Positions 22,602 through 31,395 of a stretch of DNA of 32,562 nucleotides are shown here, piece after piece. Source of the stretch: Nitrosomonas sp. (GTDB lineage: Bacteria; Pseudomonadota; Gammaproteobacteria; Burkholderiales; Nitrosomonadaceae); contig NZ_JAKFWH010000012.1 in the NCBI RefSeq assembly GCF_021731985.1, forward strand, positions 1-32,562, in the 5' to 3' direction. The notes beneath the pieces are model-generated. The model was not told where the DNA came from. It saw only the letters and a list, made by a program, of their open reading frames with translations, and ran no database searches. Within the stretch, counting starts at the first letter, position 1. Every line of letters starts with the position of its first letter. The position numbers and the translations under genes are program-made.

Positions 22602-23582
22602 ATGGCAAATTGGTTTGAAAATAATTCATTGTCCATTGGGCGCACGCCTCTGGTGCGTCTTAACCGGGTGACTGACGGCGCAGCGGCATTGGTATTGGCA
22701 AAAATTGAAGGACGTAATCCGGCGTATTCGGTGAAATGCCGCATTGGCGCTGCAATGATTGACGATGCTGAACGCCGCGGGTTGCTTGGCCCCGGAAAAG
22801 AAATTATCGAGCCGACCAGCGGTAATACTGGTATTGCGCTGGCTTTTGTCGCGGCTGCGCGGGGAATTCCGCTGACGTTGACGATGCCGGAAACGATGAG
22901 TGTGGAGCGCCGTAAATTGTTGATTGCGTTGGGTGCCAGACTCGAATTAACCGATGGCGCGCGCGGGATGAATGGTGCTTTGGCGAAGGCGGAAGAGATT
23001 GTTGCTTCTGATCCGCGCCGCTATGTGCTGTTGCAACAGTTTAAAAATCCAGCCAACCCGGAGATTCATGAAAAAACCACCGGCCCGGAAATATGGGATG
23101 ATACCGATGGTGCCGTTGATATTTTTGTCGCCGGTGTGGGAACGGGTGGTACGATTACCGGCGTTTCCCGCTATATTAAGCAAACCAAAGGCAAAGCCAT
23201 TACCGTGGTGGCTGTTGAACCCACGGCGAGTCCGGTGCTGTCACAAAAACGCGCGGGTGTGTCATTGGCGCCTGGACCACATAAAATTCAGGGAATCGGC
23301 GCAGGTTTTATTCCCGATAATCTGGATCTGTCATTGGTCGATGAAATAGAGCAGGTCAGTAATGAAGAGGCGATAGCGTATGCGCGGCGCCTGGCACGGG
23401 AAGAAGGCATTCTGGCCGGCATTTCCTGCGGCGCGGCCGTGGCGGCAGCCGTACGCCACGCCAAACACCCGCAGAATGCCGGAAAAACCATTGTGGTTAT
23501 TTTGCCGGATTCTGCTGAACGTTATCTGAGCAGTATTCTTTTTGAAGGCATGTTTGATGAACGGGGTTTGACGACATCGTGA
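22602..23582 (+). CDS. cysK: Cysteine synthase A (O-acetylserine sulfhydrylase)
   Basis: This 326-residue PLP enzyme joins O-acetylserine and sulfide to cysteine. PLP Lys45 lies in [11 protein letters not shown], the substrate loop [12 protein letters not shown] starts at residue 70, and the phosphate-binding loop is [11 protein letters not shown]. The [12 protein letters not shown] block and the [13 protein letters not shown] block favour CysK over CysM. AAAGGAAA precedes ATG 22602. Its stop overlaps the start of the acetyltransferase gene by 4 bp (GTGA), so the two are translationally coupled and supply and use the same intermediate. Confidence 0.94.
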   Translation: MANWFENNSLSIGRTPLVRLNRVTDGAAALVLAKIEGRNPAYSVKCRIGAAMIDDAERRGLLGPGKEIIEPTSGNTGIALAFVAAARGIPLTLTMPETMSVERRKLLIALGARLELTDGARGMNGALAKAEEIVASDPRRYVLLQQFKNPANPEIHEKTTGPEIWDDTDGAVDIFVAGVGTGGTITGVSRYIKQTKGKAITVVAVEPTASPVLSQKRAGVSLAPGPHKIQGIGAGFIPDNLDLSLVDEIEQVSNEEAIAYARRLAREEGILAGISCGAAVAAAVRHAKHPQNAGKTIVVILPDSAERYLSSILFEGMFDERGLTTS

Positions 23583-24532
23583 ACGATATCAAGAGAACGC
23601 AGGATCCCCTTTTGCGGAGCGCTTATTTAGATGTGGAAAATATCGTTGTTGAGTTGCGTGCTTTGCGTATGGCCTCGCTGCAGAGCCGTAACCGGGGGCA
23701 TGACAAGCCACCCAAGTTACCGTCGCGCAAGATTCTGATGGGTGTCGCTGAGGGCTTGAGCGCGGCCTTGTTTCCTAATCGGCTGGGCTCGTCGGAATTT
23801 GCGGATGAAGGCATCGATTATTATGTCGGGCATACGCTGAACATGACATTGCGCGAATTACTGGTGCAAATTCAACATGAACTGCACTATAACGCTGGCC
23901 TGGAAGTTCTCAGCAATGAAGATCGTGAACAGTCGGTTGCCATTACGCAGGCATTTGCCAAACGGCTGCCGGAAGTCCGGAGTCTGCTGGAAAGCGATAT
24001 TATCGCGGCTTATGAAGGCGATCCGGCGGCGCGTAATGTGGATGAAGTGCTGGTTTGTTATCCTGGAATAATGGCTATTACGCATTACCGGCTGGCGCAT
24101 GTTTTGCATGGTCTGGGCGCGCCATTGATCGCGCGCATGTTTTCAGAAATTGCGCATTCAGTAACCGGGATAGAGATACATCCGGGTGCGCAGATTGGCG
24201 GCAGGTTTTTTATTGATCATGGTACCGGTGTGGTGATTGGTGAAACTGCGATCATTGGCCAGAATGTGCGCTTGTATCAGGCAGTCACCCTGGGAGCCAA
24301 ACGTTTTCCGGTTGATGAGAATGGTGCTTTGGTGAAGGGCAATTTGCGCCATCCCATTGTTGAAGATGATGTGGTGATCTATGCTGGGGCAACAATATTA
24401 GGGCGTATTACCATAGGACGAGGATCGACGATCGGCGGTAATGTGTGGTTGACGCGTAGTGTGCCGCCGGGCAGTAATATTTCACAAGCCCAGATGCGGC
24501 AAGAAGTGTTCGAGGGCGGTGCTGGGATTTAA
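23579..24532 (+). CDS. cysE: Serine O-acetyltransferase (EpsC/SrpH-like)
   Basis: This 317-residue serine acetyltransferase makes O-acetylserine from serine and acetyl-CoA, feeding CysK. An N-terminal helical domain is followed by a left-handed beta helix from about residue 190, with hexapeptide repeats: [45 protein letters not shown] and later [21 protein letters not shown]. The catalytic-type His lies in DHGTG. It belongs to the longer EpsC/SrpH form rather than the ~270-residue E. coli CysE. The C-terminus ends GGAGI, and a terminal Ile is what CysK's active site binds in the cysteine synthase complex. The start is GTG 23579, overlapping cysK. Confidence 0.92.
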   Translation: MNDIKRTQDPLLRSAYLDVENIVVELRALRMASLQSRNRGHDKPPKLPSRKILMGVAEGLSAALFPNRLGSSEFADEGIDYYVGHTLNMTLRELLVQIQHELHYNAGLEVLSNEDREQSVAITQAFAKRLPEVRSLLESDIIAAYEGDPAARNVDEVLVCYPGIMAITHYRLAHVLHGLGAPLIARMFSEIAHSVTGIEIHPGAQIGGRFFIDHGTGVVIGETAIIGQNVRLYQAVTLGAKRFPVDENGALVKGNLRHPIVEDDVVIYAGATILGRITIGRGSTIGGNVWLTRSVPPGSNISQAQMRQEVFEGGAGI

Positions 24533-24615
24533 ATATAAATAAGCTGCAGGCTCATATTCTGTTATCGAAATTGAGTGCCGATGGGATTGCCGGCCTGCTG
24601 CTCTGAGAGGTGGAT

Positions 24616-25023
24616 ATGACTACGAATAAAATAATTCTTACGCTGGACGATGCCAAGAAAATAGCCGCGGGTGCAGAAGCCGAAGCCAAGCGGAATGAAT
24701 GGCCGGTTGTTATTGTTATCGTGGATGACGGCGGTCATTTGCTCTACCTGCAACGCCTTGATCATACTCAGTTCGGCAGTATTAATGTGGCCATTGAAAA
24801 AGCGCGTGCCGCCATTGCATTTCGTCGCCCAACTAAAATCTGGGAAGAGAATATTGCGGAAGGACGCCTGAGGTATCTGAATTTGCCGGGCACATTGCCC
24901 ATTGAAGGCGGATTACCGATTACTGTTAATAATCAATTTGTCGGCGCGATCGGTGTCAGTGGCGTGCGATCATTCGAAGATGCGCAAATTGCCCAGGCCG
25001 GGATTGATGCATTGGTATCATAA
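24616..25023 (+). CDS. GlcG/HbpS family haem-binding-like protein
   Basis: This 135-residue protein belongs to the GlcG/HbpS (DUF336) family: LTLDDAKKIAAGAEAEAKRNEWPVVIVIVDDGG near the start, then the LLYLQRLD, INVAIEKARAA, and GGLPITVNNQFVGAIGVSG blocks. Members form octamers, and one (HbpS) binds haem and senses oxidative stress; most have no fixed role. There is no signal peptide, so it is cytoplasmic here. GAGAGG before ATG 24616 supports that start over the in-frame GTG 24610. Confidence 0.9.
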   Translation: MTTNKIILTLDDAKKIAAGAEAEAKRNEWPVVIVIVDDGGHLLYLQRLDHTQFGSINVAIEKARAAIAFRRPTKIWEENIAEGRLRYLNLPGTLPIEGGLPITVNNQFVGAIGVSGVRSFEDAQIAQAGIDALVS

Positions 25024-25052
25024 ACTGGGGTATTCGAAGTTCGGTATGGTTT

Positions 25053-25547
25053 TTATGGGTGTTTCTCTGCATCTGTCTGAGTCAAATAGATGAGGGCGAT
25101 ACCAATTATCGTAACTAAGCGGAATGCAGCTTGTTGTCCATTAGCTGTTTCTGATTGCCACATCAAAAACCACTCTCCGCCAATCGTCATGAATCCCGTA
25201 AACCACAAGATAAAACCAAGTGTTAGTCCCAGAATTGCCAAACCTTTTGCCTGATTAAAGGATGCAGGGTCTTTAAGGTTTTGATATAAACGCAAACCGC
25301 CCAGCCAGCAAAGTCCTGCAATGACGATTTCTATCCCAATGATGAAACTGTAAACCGTATGATGAATGAAGGGAGATTGGATAGCCCGCCACATTCCCTG
25401 GTTATCAGGAAAGGTCGTATCCATCGTAAGGACGTGAGTGACGAGGGAAAAATTTGAGTTGTAATCAGTCAAATTGTTGAATACTACCAGCGAGGCATAC
25501 AGTGCAAAAGCCAAGACCATCACAGTTTTTGATAATCTCGTATACAT
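25053..25547 (-). CDS. DUF2165 family small membrane protein
   Basis: This 164-residue protein has four hydrophobic helices: near the N-terminus (VMVLAFALYASLVVFNNLTDY), at VYSFIIGIEIVIAGLCWLGGLRLY, at GLAILGLTLGFILWFTGFM, and at the end (VTIIGIALIYLT). The N-D/N-Y motif after helix 1 and GGEWFLMWQS are typical of DUF2165. Function unknown. I prefer ATG 25547 (MYTRLSK) to the upstream TTG 25568. It converges with the GlcG-like gene (29 bp between). Confidence 0.85.
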   Translation of the reverse strand: MYTRLSKTVMVLAFALYASLVVFNNLTDYNSNFSLVTHVLTMDTTFPDNQGMWRAIQSPFIHHTVYSFIIGIEIVIAGLCWLGGLRLYQNLKDPASFNQAKGLAILGLTLGFILWFTGFMTIGGEWFLMWQSETANGQQAAFRLVTIIGIALIYLTQTDAEKHP

Positions 25548-25636
25548 GGTGTTAATGATTGGGCGCAATCATTAAATGAGTGCTAAAGATTAATTGGGGA
25601 AAGTTGTTCGGTGGGGCACAAGCGACAAAAATTCGA

Positions 25637-25690
25637 TTAAACCCCGGCCTGATCGCTTAACCAAAAACAGGTGCGTTCCGGCCGGGTTAA
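25637..25690 (-). terminator. Inverted repeat downstream of the Tim44-like gene
   Basis: TTAAACCCCGGCC (25637-25649) pairs with GGCCGGGTTAA (25680-25690) around a 30-base loop. On the minus strand it follows the Tim44-like stop by 28 bp and is trailed by TTTAATCGAATTTTT, so it may serve as its terminator despite the large loop. Confidence 0.45.
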
Positions 25691-25717
25691 TTCAATAACG
25701 CTATATTGCAAAATAAC

Positions 25718-26590
25718 TTAGGAAACTTGCTGAATACCTGCCAATAACCAGGTGGCATCAGAATTTTTAAGATCTTTTTGAACATGCCAGATTTCATCAA
25801 ATGCTTCCGGTTCGCCATCGGGCGCATCGCGCAGCTGACCGGTAAAGCGGACACTGGCGATTGCCAAATCATTGGTTGTTTCAACTTCCAGCAGATTGGC
25901 ATCAATGAACAGTACTTCCGTTTTCTGCTGTGCGTCACCTCGCTCATTAATTTGCGCACTAATTTCTGCAAACATTTCGGGGGTTGTGTAGTCACGGATT
26001 TCGTTGACATTCCCATGATCATGCGCAGTTTGTAAGCGCATGAACGAAGCCTTCGCATTGCGTATGAACGGTTCCACTTTAAAGTCAGCCGGAATATTTG
26101 GCTGGCTGTATGCGGTTTCTCTGCTATCCGCTGTTGCAGTGCCTGCGGGTGTGGTAAATGGCGGCGTGTCAAAGCGATCTTGCGTGTTTGTGTTCGTGCC
26201 GGAATATTGCATCGAAGGTGTGGACTCTGCAGTTTTGGGTTTGCGTAACATGCGGATGATGAAGAAAATAGCGCCCGCTAATAACAGCATAATCAAAATA
26301 TCTGGCATATTGATGTTCTCAAATGCACCACCCATAAAGAGCGCGGCCAGTAAACCGCCGGCTGCAAGACCTGCCAGCGCGCCACCCCATTTACTTCCAC
26401 CCCCCGCAGCGGCTGCAGCAGGCGCTGCAGCCGAAGATTTCTGAGAGTTAGGCGCAGCTTGTTGTTGGTTAACAGATTGACGTTGTGTGCCTATATTTTT
26501 ACCGCTTCCCATACGCTTTGCTTCCGCATCAAAAGCAAGCAATCCGAAACTGAATATAGCCAAAGTCAGAAAGGTGAGTGTTTGCTTCAT
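25718..26590 (-). CDS. Tim44-like domain membrane protein
   Basis: From ATG 26590 this is a 290-residue protein. It has an N-terminal signal-like segment (LTFLTLAIFSFGLLAFDAEA), a low-complexity Q/S/A/G linker (QQQAAPNSQKSSAAAPAAAAAGGG), a glycine-rich hydrophobic stretch, a helix at DILIMLLLAGAIFFIIRML, and a C-terminal Tim44/MBA1-like domain (about 160-290: FIRNAKASFMRLQTAHDHGNVNEIRDYTTPEMF ... VRFTGQLRD ... FDEIWHVQKDL). This domain in bacteria is found in membrane proteins of unknown role, often annotated as transporter- or ribosome-associated. GGGAGA sits ahead of ATG 26590, so the longer reading from 26605 is less likely. Confidence 0.85.
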   Translation of the reverse strand: MKQTLTFLTLAIFSFGLLAFDAEAKRMGSGKNIGTQRQSVNQQQAAPNSQKSSAAAPAAAAAGGGSKWGGALAGLAAGGLLAALFMGGAFENINMPDILIMLLLAGAIFFIIRMLRKPKTAESTPSMQYSGTNTNTQDRFDTPPFTTPAGTATADSRETAYSQPNIPADFKVEPFIRNAKASFMRLQTAHDHGNVNEIRDYTTPEMFAEISAQINERGDAQQKTEVLFIDANLLEVETTNDLAIASVRFTGQLRDAPDGEPEAFDEIWHVQKDLKNSDATWLLAGIQQVS

Positions 26591-26732
26591 AGTTGTATCT
26601 CCCAAACTGTTATTAAAGTAATGAGTATAGCACCGGGTTTGCGTTGGCAGCTACACTGAATTTTTTGATGCCCCAATATCCTATGTGGCGTTGAGTCATT
26701 TTCTGTTGAAACAAATGCTTAATCGATTGTTT

Positions 26733-27161
26733 CTAGCGCAGTAGGATCAAGCGGGGTATTGCATCACTATTGATCCATACAATCGCATTCTGATCATATT
26801 GCTCTCCTAATGATTGGGATGTATTCAGATCCAGTCCGGGCACAAAAAAACTTTTTTCTGCAGGCCAACTGTCAGCCGGATCAGTATTTAAGCATTCAAT
26901 GATCGGATAAGAATGACGATTCAAGAAATTCCTGAGTGATTCGTGCGCAGCACAATTTTTTTCATTGCTTAACCGCCGACTGTATGGATTATAGGCGCTG
27001 ATAATAGCCGCGCCAGACTGTCCCGATGAAATAAGGAGTTTTGCGAGTGGTTTTGAGTATCGATCAATTCGTAGGGAAATTGAGTCAGGGCCAGCGCCAA
27101 TCCGATAATTTGCGCAAAGGTAGCTCGCAATAAGATTCTTGGCAATAACCGATTGAATCAA
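26733..27161 (-). CDS. DUF3293 domain protein
   Basis: This 142-residue cytoplasmic protein has the DUF3293 pattern: an opening YRIGAGPDSISLRIDRYSKPLAKLL, IISAYNPYSRRLSNEKNCAAHESLRNFL, SWPAEKSFFVPGLDL, and the closing LGEQYDQNAIVWINSDAIPRLILL. Function unknown. No ribosome site is outstanding. It lies between the Tim44-like gene (about 140 bp away) and the cytochrome c gene (about 70 bp), on the same strand as both. Confidence 0.83.
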   Translation of the reverse strand: MIQSVIAKNLIASYLCANYRIGAGPDSISLRIDRYSKPLAKLLISSGQSGAAIISAYNPYSRRLSNEKNCAAHESLRNFLNRHSYPIIECLNTDPADSWPAEKSFFVPGLDLNTSQSLGEQYDQNAIVWINSDAIPRLILLR

Positions 27162-27232
27162 AGTTATGTACTTGGATAAGAAGCGGATCAGATAATCAGG
27201 CTGAGCTGAATCTTGGTATTTTACTATTCAGG

Positions 27233-27784
27233 TTAATGATGACTGTGCTCATGATCATGCGAGTGGTCTTTGGCTGAGTTGATGAGATTCTCATATTGCT
27301 CAGGTGTCATATGGTTCATTTTGAGAACAAAAGCCGCCATCGCCCAGATCGAATCATCATCGTGACTAAGGCCCCAGGCTGGCATGGCAGTCATTTTTAA
27401 ACCATTTTTGATTACCCAGAAGTATTCTCTGATGTGTTCTAATTTCTTGATCGGATCATCGACTGATTCGCGCTGATGGAATACAGGTGCTTGTGGATAC
27501 AAACCTATCGACAGTTCTGTCGGTTTCAAACCGGGAGCCAGATGGCAAGTTGTGCACATGGCATTGTAGTGTACGGCACCTATCAGCAGCAACTCAGCAT
27601 TATCCAATGGTGGCACTTCCAGATTCTTGGCACGTGCTTCTATGGAGCTTTCACGGATCCATTCGATAATCTTTTCCGTGATACCCCAGTGTTTATCTGT
27701 GGCGGCCATATTGTAAGCGCCGGATCCAAGGGCAATGAATGCCAGTATGAGTGATGCCAATATCAGACTAAGAATCGTTTTCAT
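27233..27784 (-). CDS. Membrane-anchored mono-haem cytochrome c
   Basis: The 183-residue protein has an N-terminal membrane anchor (ILSLILASLILAFIALGSGAY), then a periplasmic cytochrome domain with one CXXCH (CTTCH, 77-81) and a likely distal ligand Met134 in MTAMPAWG. The C-terminus is His-rich (DHSHDHEHSHH), which could bind metal. It is probably an electron carrier; the partner is unknown. Its ATG overlaps the cysB TGA by 4 bp (ATGA), so the two are translationally coupled, an odd pairing because a transcription factor is not an obvious cytochrome partner. Confidence 0.9.
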   Translation of the reverse strand: MKTILSLILASLILAFIALGSGAYNMAATDKHWGITEKIIEWIRESSIEARAKNLEVPPLDNAELLLIGAVHYNAMCTTCHLAPGLKPTELSIGLYPQAPVFHQRESVDDPIKKLEHIREYFWVIKNGLKMTAMPAWGLSHDDDSIWAMAAFVLKMNHMTPEQYENLINSAKDHSHDHEHSHH

Positions 27785-28779
27785 TTTTTGACCTCAACAA
27801 ATGATTGGGTGTTTGCTTTCAATGGGAATGAATTTGCAATCTCTGAGTCATCATATTTACTACTTTCCAGTTTGGCTTGAATACTGGCGTGATCAAGGTG
27901 CGGCGCAAACATTTCGATAAAATCGAAGACATAACCACGTATATAACTGTTGCGGCTGATACCGATACGTGTCGTGCTGGGTTCAAACAGATGGCTGGCA
28001 TCGATAGATCTGAGATTTTTGTCTCGTTTAGGATCAAACGCCATGTTTGCCAGTATACCAACACCTAGCCCCAGTTCTACATAAGTTTTGATCACATCGG
28101 AGTCAATAGCGGTTAGCACCACATTGGGCTCCAGTCCCCGGCTTGCGAACGCCTGATTGATTTTTGAGCGCCCGGTAAAAGCAAAATCATAAGTAATGAT
28201 AGGATATTGATTAATTGCTTCCAATGTGAGTTTTTTTAACTTCAGAAGCGGGTGCTTGGGTGGCACAACGACACATCGATTCCACTGATAACACGGCAGT
28301 AATATCAATTCTTGAAATTGTTCAATGGCTTCAGTAGCAATCGCAATGTCCGCTTCGCCCGAAGTGACTAAAGTAGAAATTTGCATCGGACTGCCTTGCC
28401 GCAGGATTAATTTGACTTTTGGGTAACGTTCGGTAAAGCGCTTGATCACCGGGGGTAGCGCATAGCGCGCTTGCGTGTGCGTTGTCGCAATAGTCAGTGA
28501 ACCACCGGCTTCATTGGTAAATTCCTGCGCAATTTTTTTTAGATTATCGGCATCGCGAAGCATCCGGGTGGCCGTTTTTATGATCAGTTGCCCGGGTGGC
28601 GTTATTTGTACGATACGTTTACCATTGCGCAAAAAAATATCTACACCGAGCTCATCCTCAAGCATCTGAATTTGCTTGCTGATGGCGGGTTGAGAGGTAT
28701 GTAATTTTTTTGCCGCTCTGGATAAATTCATATCCTGACTGGCGGTTTCACATAAATAGCGAAGTTGCTGTAGTTTCAT
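27781..28779 (-). CDS. cysB: LysR-family regulator CysB
   Basis: This 332-residue LysR regulator has a winged helix-turn-helix at the N-terminus (MKLQQLRYLCETASQDMNLSRAAKKLHTSQPAISKQIQMLEDELG), then a periplasmic-binding-like effector domain. The DNA-binding block and ITYDFAFTGRSKINQAF match CysB rather than generic LysR proteins. CysB activates sulfate-assimilation genes when N-acetylserine is present. It is divergent from the cysI/cysH operon and upstream of the cytochrome c gene. A C-terminal tail of about 20 polar residues (about 308-332) is longer than I would expect and not typical. Confidence 0.93.
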   Translation of the reverse strand: MKLQQLRYLCETASQDMNLSRAAKKLHTSQPAISKQIQMLEDELGVDIFLRNGKRIVQITPPGQLIIKTATRMLRDADNLKKIAQEFTNEAGGSLTIATTHTQARYALPPVIKRFTERYPKVKLILRQGSPMQISTLVTSGEADIAIATEAIEQFQELILLPCYQWNRCVVVPPKHPLLKLKKLTLEAINQYPIITYDFAFTGRSKINQAFASRGLEPNVVLTAIDSDVIKTYVELGLGVGILANMAFDPKRDKNLRSIDASHLFEPSTTRIGISRNSYIRGYVFDFIEMFAPHLDHASIQAKLESSKYDDSEIANSFPLKANTQSFVEVKK

Positions 28780-28820
28780 AAGTCGTGTCAGTTAATAATA
28801 AGTGGTTATATCGATCTAAC

Positions 28821-28856
28821 ATAACATTATTTTGAATAATAAAATTGTATTGTTAT
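28821..28856. promoter_or_regulatory. Candidate CysB binding site
   Basis: The 36-bp AT-rich stretch begins ATAAC and ends GTTAT, with ATTAT / ATAAT elements inside, giving overall dyad symmetry 42-77 bp upstream of the cysB start. CysB sites are long, AT-rich and loosely symmetrical, so it fits, but they have weak consensus. It may mediate autoregulation. Confidence 0.4.
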
Positions 28857-29025
28857 GATGCTACTGGATAAAAAAAAGAAGTAGAAAGACAACTAGATGA
28901 AATCACCTATTAGGTGCGTCGTGTCAGATTTCCTGGTTGACTCCAGCACAGTCAGAGTGAGTAAATATTCTTTGTGATGTTCTTATTGTTCGTGTTTTGA
29001 TATTTTGTCAGTTTAGCTAACTGTA

Positions 29026-29055
29026 CCATTTCACATCAATTCCTATGTGAAATGG
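29026..29055. promoter_or_regulatory. 11-bp perfect hairpin in the cys leader region
   Basis: CCATTTCACAT (29026-29036) and ATGTGAAATGG (29045-29055) flank an 8-base loop. No T-run follows, so it is not an ordinary terminator. It could be an operator, or an RNA structure if the transcript starts upstream. Confidence 0.4.
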
Positions 29056-29110
29056 GTGTATTGCATTTTGTCTGTGATTAAACGGCAAAAGACGATTCCC
29101 GTTTCGTTTT

Positions 29111-29134
29111 TTGCTAGAATAGCAACATTGCTAT
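29111..29134. promoter_or_regulatory. Alternating TTGCTA/TAGCAA repeats, possible operator at promoter
   Basis: The bases read TTGCTA-GAA-TAGCAA-CA-TTGCTAT: three copies of one 6-mer in alternating orientation, including the exact inverted repeat ATAGCAA-CA-TTGCTAT (29119-29134). TATATT at 29132-29137 could be a -10 box. It lies about 200 bp before the first gene of the cys operon. Confidence 0.4.
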
Positions 29135-29332
29135 ATTTTGTCCGCAGCAGGTATCAAACTGACTCTTGAGGGTTGGAACAAAAACCGAATAGTATGATCA
29201 ATGTGCAATAAATTTAAGGCGACAAATAAGAAGTTGTTTTGTGTGTCAGAATGATAAGTGGCTGTGATGGTGAGCTGCTGATTCTTTGACAGGCTTTAGC
29301 GGCTTCCCGTTAATGAAACAAAGGATTGATTG

Positions 29333-29560
29333 ATGAGTACAAATATTGAGAATAAACCTAAACAGGTCTCATGGTTTAATGGTTGTGGCGGGCGCGTTGG
29401 TGTGGTGGTGGGTGAGAGCGGTGAACATGCTTATATTGGTATGGCATTAAGGCATGACGAGGATGATGATGTAAACCATATTATGAAGTATGGTGCTAAA
29501 TTCCCCTTGGAAGCAGCATTATTGTTGCCCGTGTCCAAGCGTTATACCCAAGAATCCTAA
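29333..29560 (+). CDS. Uncharacterised 75-aa protein leading the cys operon
   Basis: This short protein has no signal peptide. It has the central sequence VSWFNGCGGRVGVVVGESG, HAYIGMALRHDEDDDVNH and a tail LEAALLLPVSKRY. AAGGA seven bases before ATG 29333 is a good ribosome site. The acidic DEDDD patch, one Cys and many Gly residues stand out, but I do not recognise a family. It is 87 bp upstream of the sulfite reductase gene on the same strand, so it is probably cotranscribed and could be a small accessory to sulfite reduction, but that is inference from position only. Confidence 0.75.
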   Translation: MSTNIENKPKQVSWFNGCGGRVGVVVGESGEHAYIGMALRHDEDDDVNHIMKYGAKFPLEAALLLPVSKRYTQES

Positions 29561-29647
29561 AAGATCAGTTTAATTACTGACTAATCAAGATATTTTTGTT
29601 GCATACCTTACTGAGCATCTTTGACTGAATATGCGGGGAAACTAAAA

Positions 29648-31390
29648 ATGTATCGCTATGATGAGTATGATCAACAAATTGTGGATGAACGTGTCAAGCA
29701 GTACCGTGATCAGGTACAGCGGCGTCTTTCCGGTGAGTTGACTGAGGAAGAATTCTTGCCTTTACGGCTACAAAATGGCTTGTATATGCAAATACATGCC
29801 TACATGTTACGTATTGCGGTGCCTTATGGTTTGATCTCGTCGAAGCAGATGCGCATGTTTGCCCATATTGCCCGCAAATATGATCGTGGTTACGGACATT
29901 TCACAACACGTCAGAATATTCAGTTTAATTGGCTAAAACTGGAAGATACGCCCGATATCTTGGCTGATCTGGCTTCGGTCGAAATGCATGCTATCCAGAC
30001 ATCCGGTAACTGCGTGCGCAATATTACATCGGATGAATTCGCCGGTGTGGCTCAGGATGAAGTAGTAGATCCACGTCCCTATGCAGAGATTTTGCGCCAG
30101 TGGAGCACTTTTCATCCGGAATTTGCTTATTTGCCGCGAAAATTTAAGATTGCTATCAGTGGTGGAAAAGAAGATCGTGCTGCTGTTTATGCGCATGACA
30201 TTGGCTTATCCGTGACAAAAAATGCGCAAGGCGAAATCGGTTTCCGGGTGCTGGTGGGTGGAGGATTGGGGCGTACGCCGATCATAGGCAGTGAGATTTG
30301 TGAATTTGTGCCCTGGCAGCATATTTTGACGTATGTAGAATCCATTTTGCGAATCTATAACCAATATGGACGCCGGGATAATAAATATAAAGCGCGTATC
30401 AAGATACTGGTAAAGGCGTTAGGGATTGATGAGTTTAAACGTCAAGTTGAAGCCGATTGGGCGGATCTCAAGGACGGCCCCGGCACTTTAACCAGTGAGG
30501 AAGTCAATCGTGTCGCCACTTTCTTTACGGATCCGGCTTATGAAAAACTAACCGATCATGATTCGCAACTGAATGAATTCAAGGCGGATAGCCGCTCATT
30601 TTCCAACTGGATGTTACGCAATGTTAAAGCACACCGCGTTCCAGGGTATGCGATTGTTGTTTTGTCGTTGAAGAAACCAGGCAGTGTACCCGGGGATGCT
30701 ACGGCTGAACAGATGGAAGTCATCGCAGATTTGGCGGATCGTTATAGTCTGGGTGAATTACGCATCACGCATAAACAAAATCTGGTATTGGCGGATGTCC
30801 GGCAGAAAGATTTGATTCGGTTATGGCAAGAAGCTACCGCACAGGAACTGACCGCCCCCAATATTGGTTTACTGACCGATATCATCAGTTGTCCTGGCGC
30901 GGAGTTCTGCACGTTGGCCAATGCGCGTTCCATACCGTTGGCGCAATTGATTGCCGAGCGTTTTGAGGATTGGGATTTTCAGCATGATATTGGTGAGATA
31001 TCACTGAACATCTCGGGCTGTGTCAATGCTTGTGGGCAGCATCATATCGGTAATATCGGCATTACCGGAGTGGAAAAGAAAGATCACGATGAATGGTATC
31101 AGGTATCACTGGGCGGTGCTGAAGGTAACCTGAGTTCGATTGGTAAGATTATCGGCCCATCCTTTACATTTAATCAGGTGCCTGAAGTGATTGATCGTCT
31201 GCTTCAGGTTTATCTGCGCGAGCGGTTGGAAGCTGAAAGCTTTATTGATACCGTGCGCCGTATTGGTCATGCGCCTTTTAAAGAGCATGTGTATACGACG
31301 GATTTTGCGGTAGCGGAAGAAGAAACTGCCGACAAACATGTCGTGGCTCCTGCGCGATATTCAGTGCCTTATTTTTCCCCAAGGTTTTAG
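29648..31390 (+). CDS. cysI: Nitrite/sulfite reductase, siroheme and [4Fe-4S] (CysI-like)
   Basis: This 580-residue protein reduces sulfite to sulfide by six electrons. Duplicated ferredoxin-reductase-like halves are visible (FTTRQNIQFNWLKLEDTPDI and the later LGELRITHKQNLVLADV). The cofactor cysteines are C415 and C421 in SCPGAEFC and C458 and C462 in SGCVNACG, the C-X5-C ... C-X3-C set that binds the cluster and siroheme. No flavoprotein cysJ lies nearby, so electrons likely come from ferredoxin or another donor. I prefer ATG 29648 (GGGGAAA upstream, MYRYDEYDQ) to TTG 29621. It is followed 5 bp later by the DUF934 gene. Confidence 0.93.
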   Translation: MYRYDEYDQQIVDERVKQYRDQVQRRLSGELTEEEFLPLRLQNGLYMQIHAYMLRIAVPYGLISSKQMRMFAHIARKYDRGYGHFTTRQNIQFNWLKLEDTPDILADLASVEMHAIQTSGNCVRNITSDEFAGVAQDEVVDPRPYAEILRQWSTFHPEFAYLPRKFKIAISGGKEDRAAVYAHDIGLSVTKNAQGEIGFRVLVGGGLGRTPIIGSEICEFVPWQHILTYVESILRIYNQYGRRDNKYKARIKILVKALGIDEFKRQVEADWADLKDGPGTLTSEEVNRVATFFTDPAYEKLTDHDSQLNEFKADSRSFSNWMLRNVKAHRVPGYAIVVLSLKKPGSVPGDATAEQMEVIADLADRYSLGELRITHKQNLVLADVRQKDLIRLWQEATAQELTAPNIGLLTDIISCPGAEFCTLANARSIPLAQLIAERFEDWDFQHDIGEISLNISGCVNACGQHHIGNIGITGVEKKDHDEWYQVSLGGAEGNLSSIGKIIGPSFTFNQVPEVIDRLLQVYLRERLEAESFIDTVRRIGHAPFKEHVYTTDFAVAEEETADKHVVAPARYSVPYFSPRF

Positions 31391-31395
31391 TCAAG

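Larger units (their letters stand above)
28780..29332. promoter_or_regulatory. Divergent cysB / sulfate-assimilation control region
   Basis: This 553-bp non-coding region is unusually long for a divergent regulator-operon gap. It holds three structured elements, described separately: an AT-rich symmetrical site at 28821-28856, an 11-bp hairpin at 29026-29055 and TTGCTA repeats at 29111-29134. No open frame with a ribosome site is present before ATG 29333 (AAGGA at 29321-29325). Confidence 0.6.
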
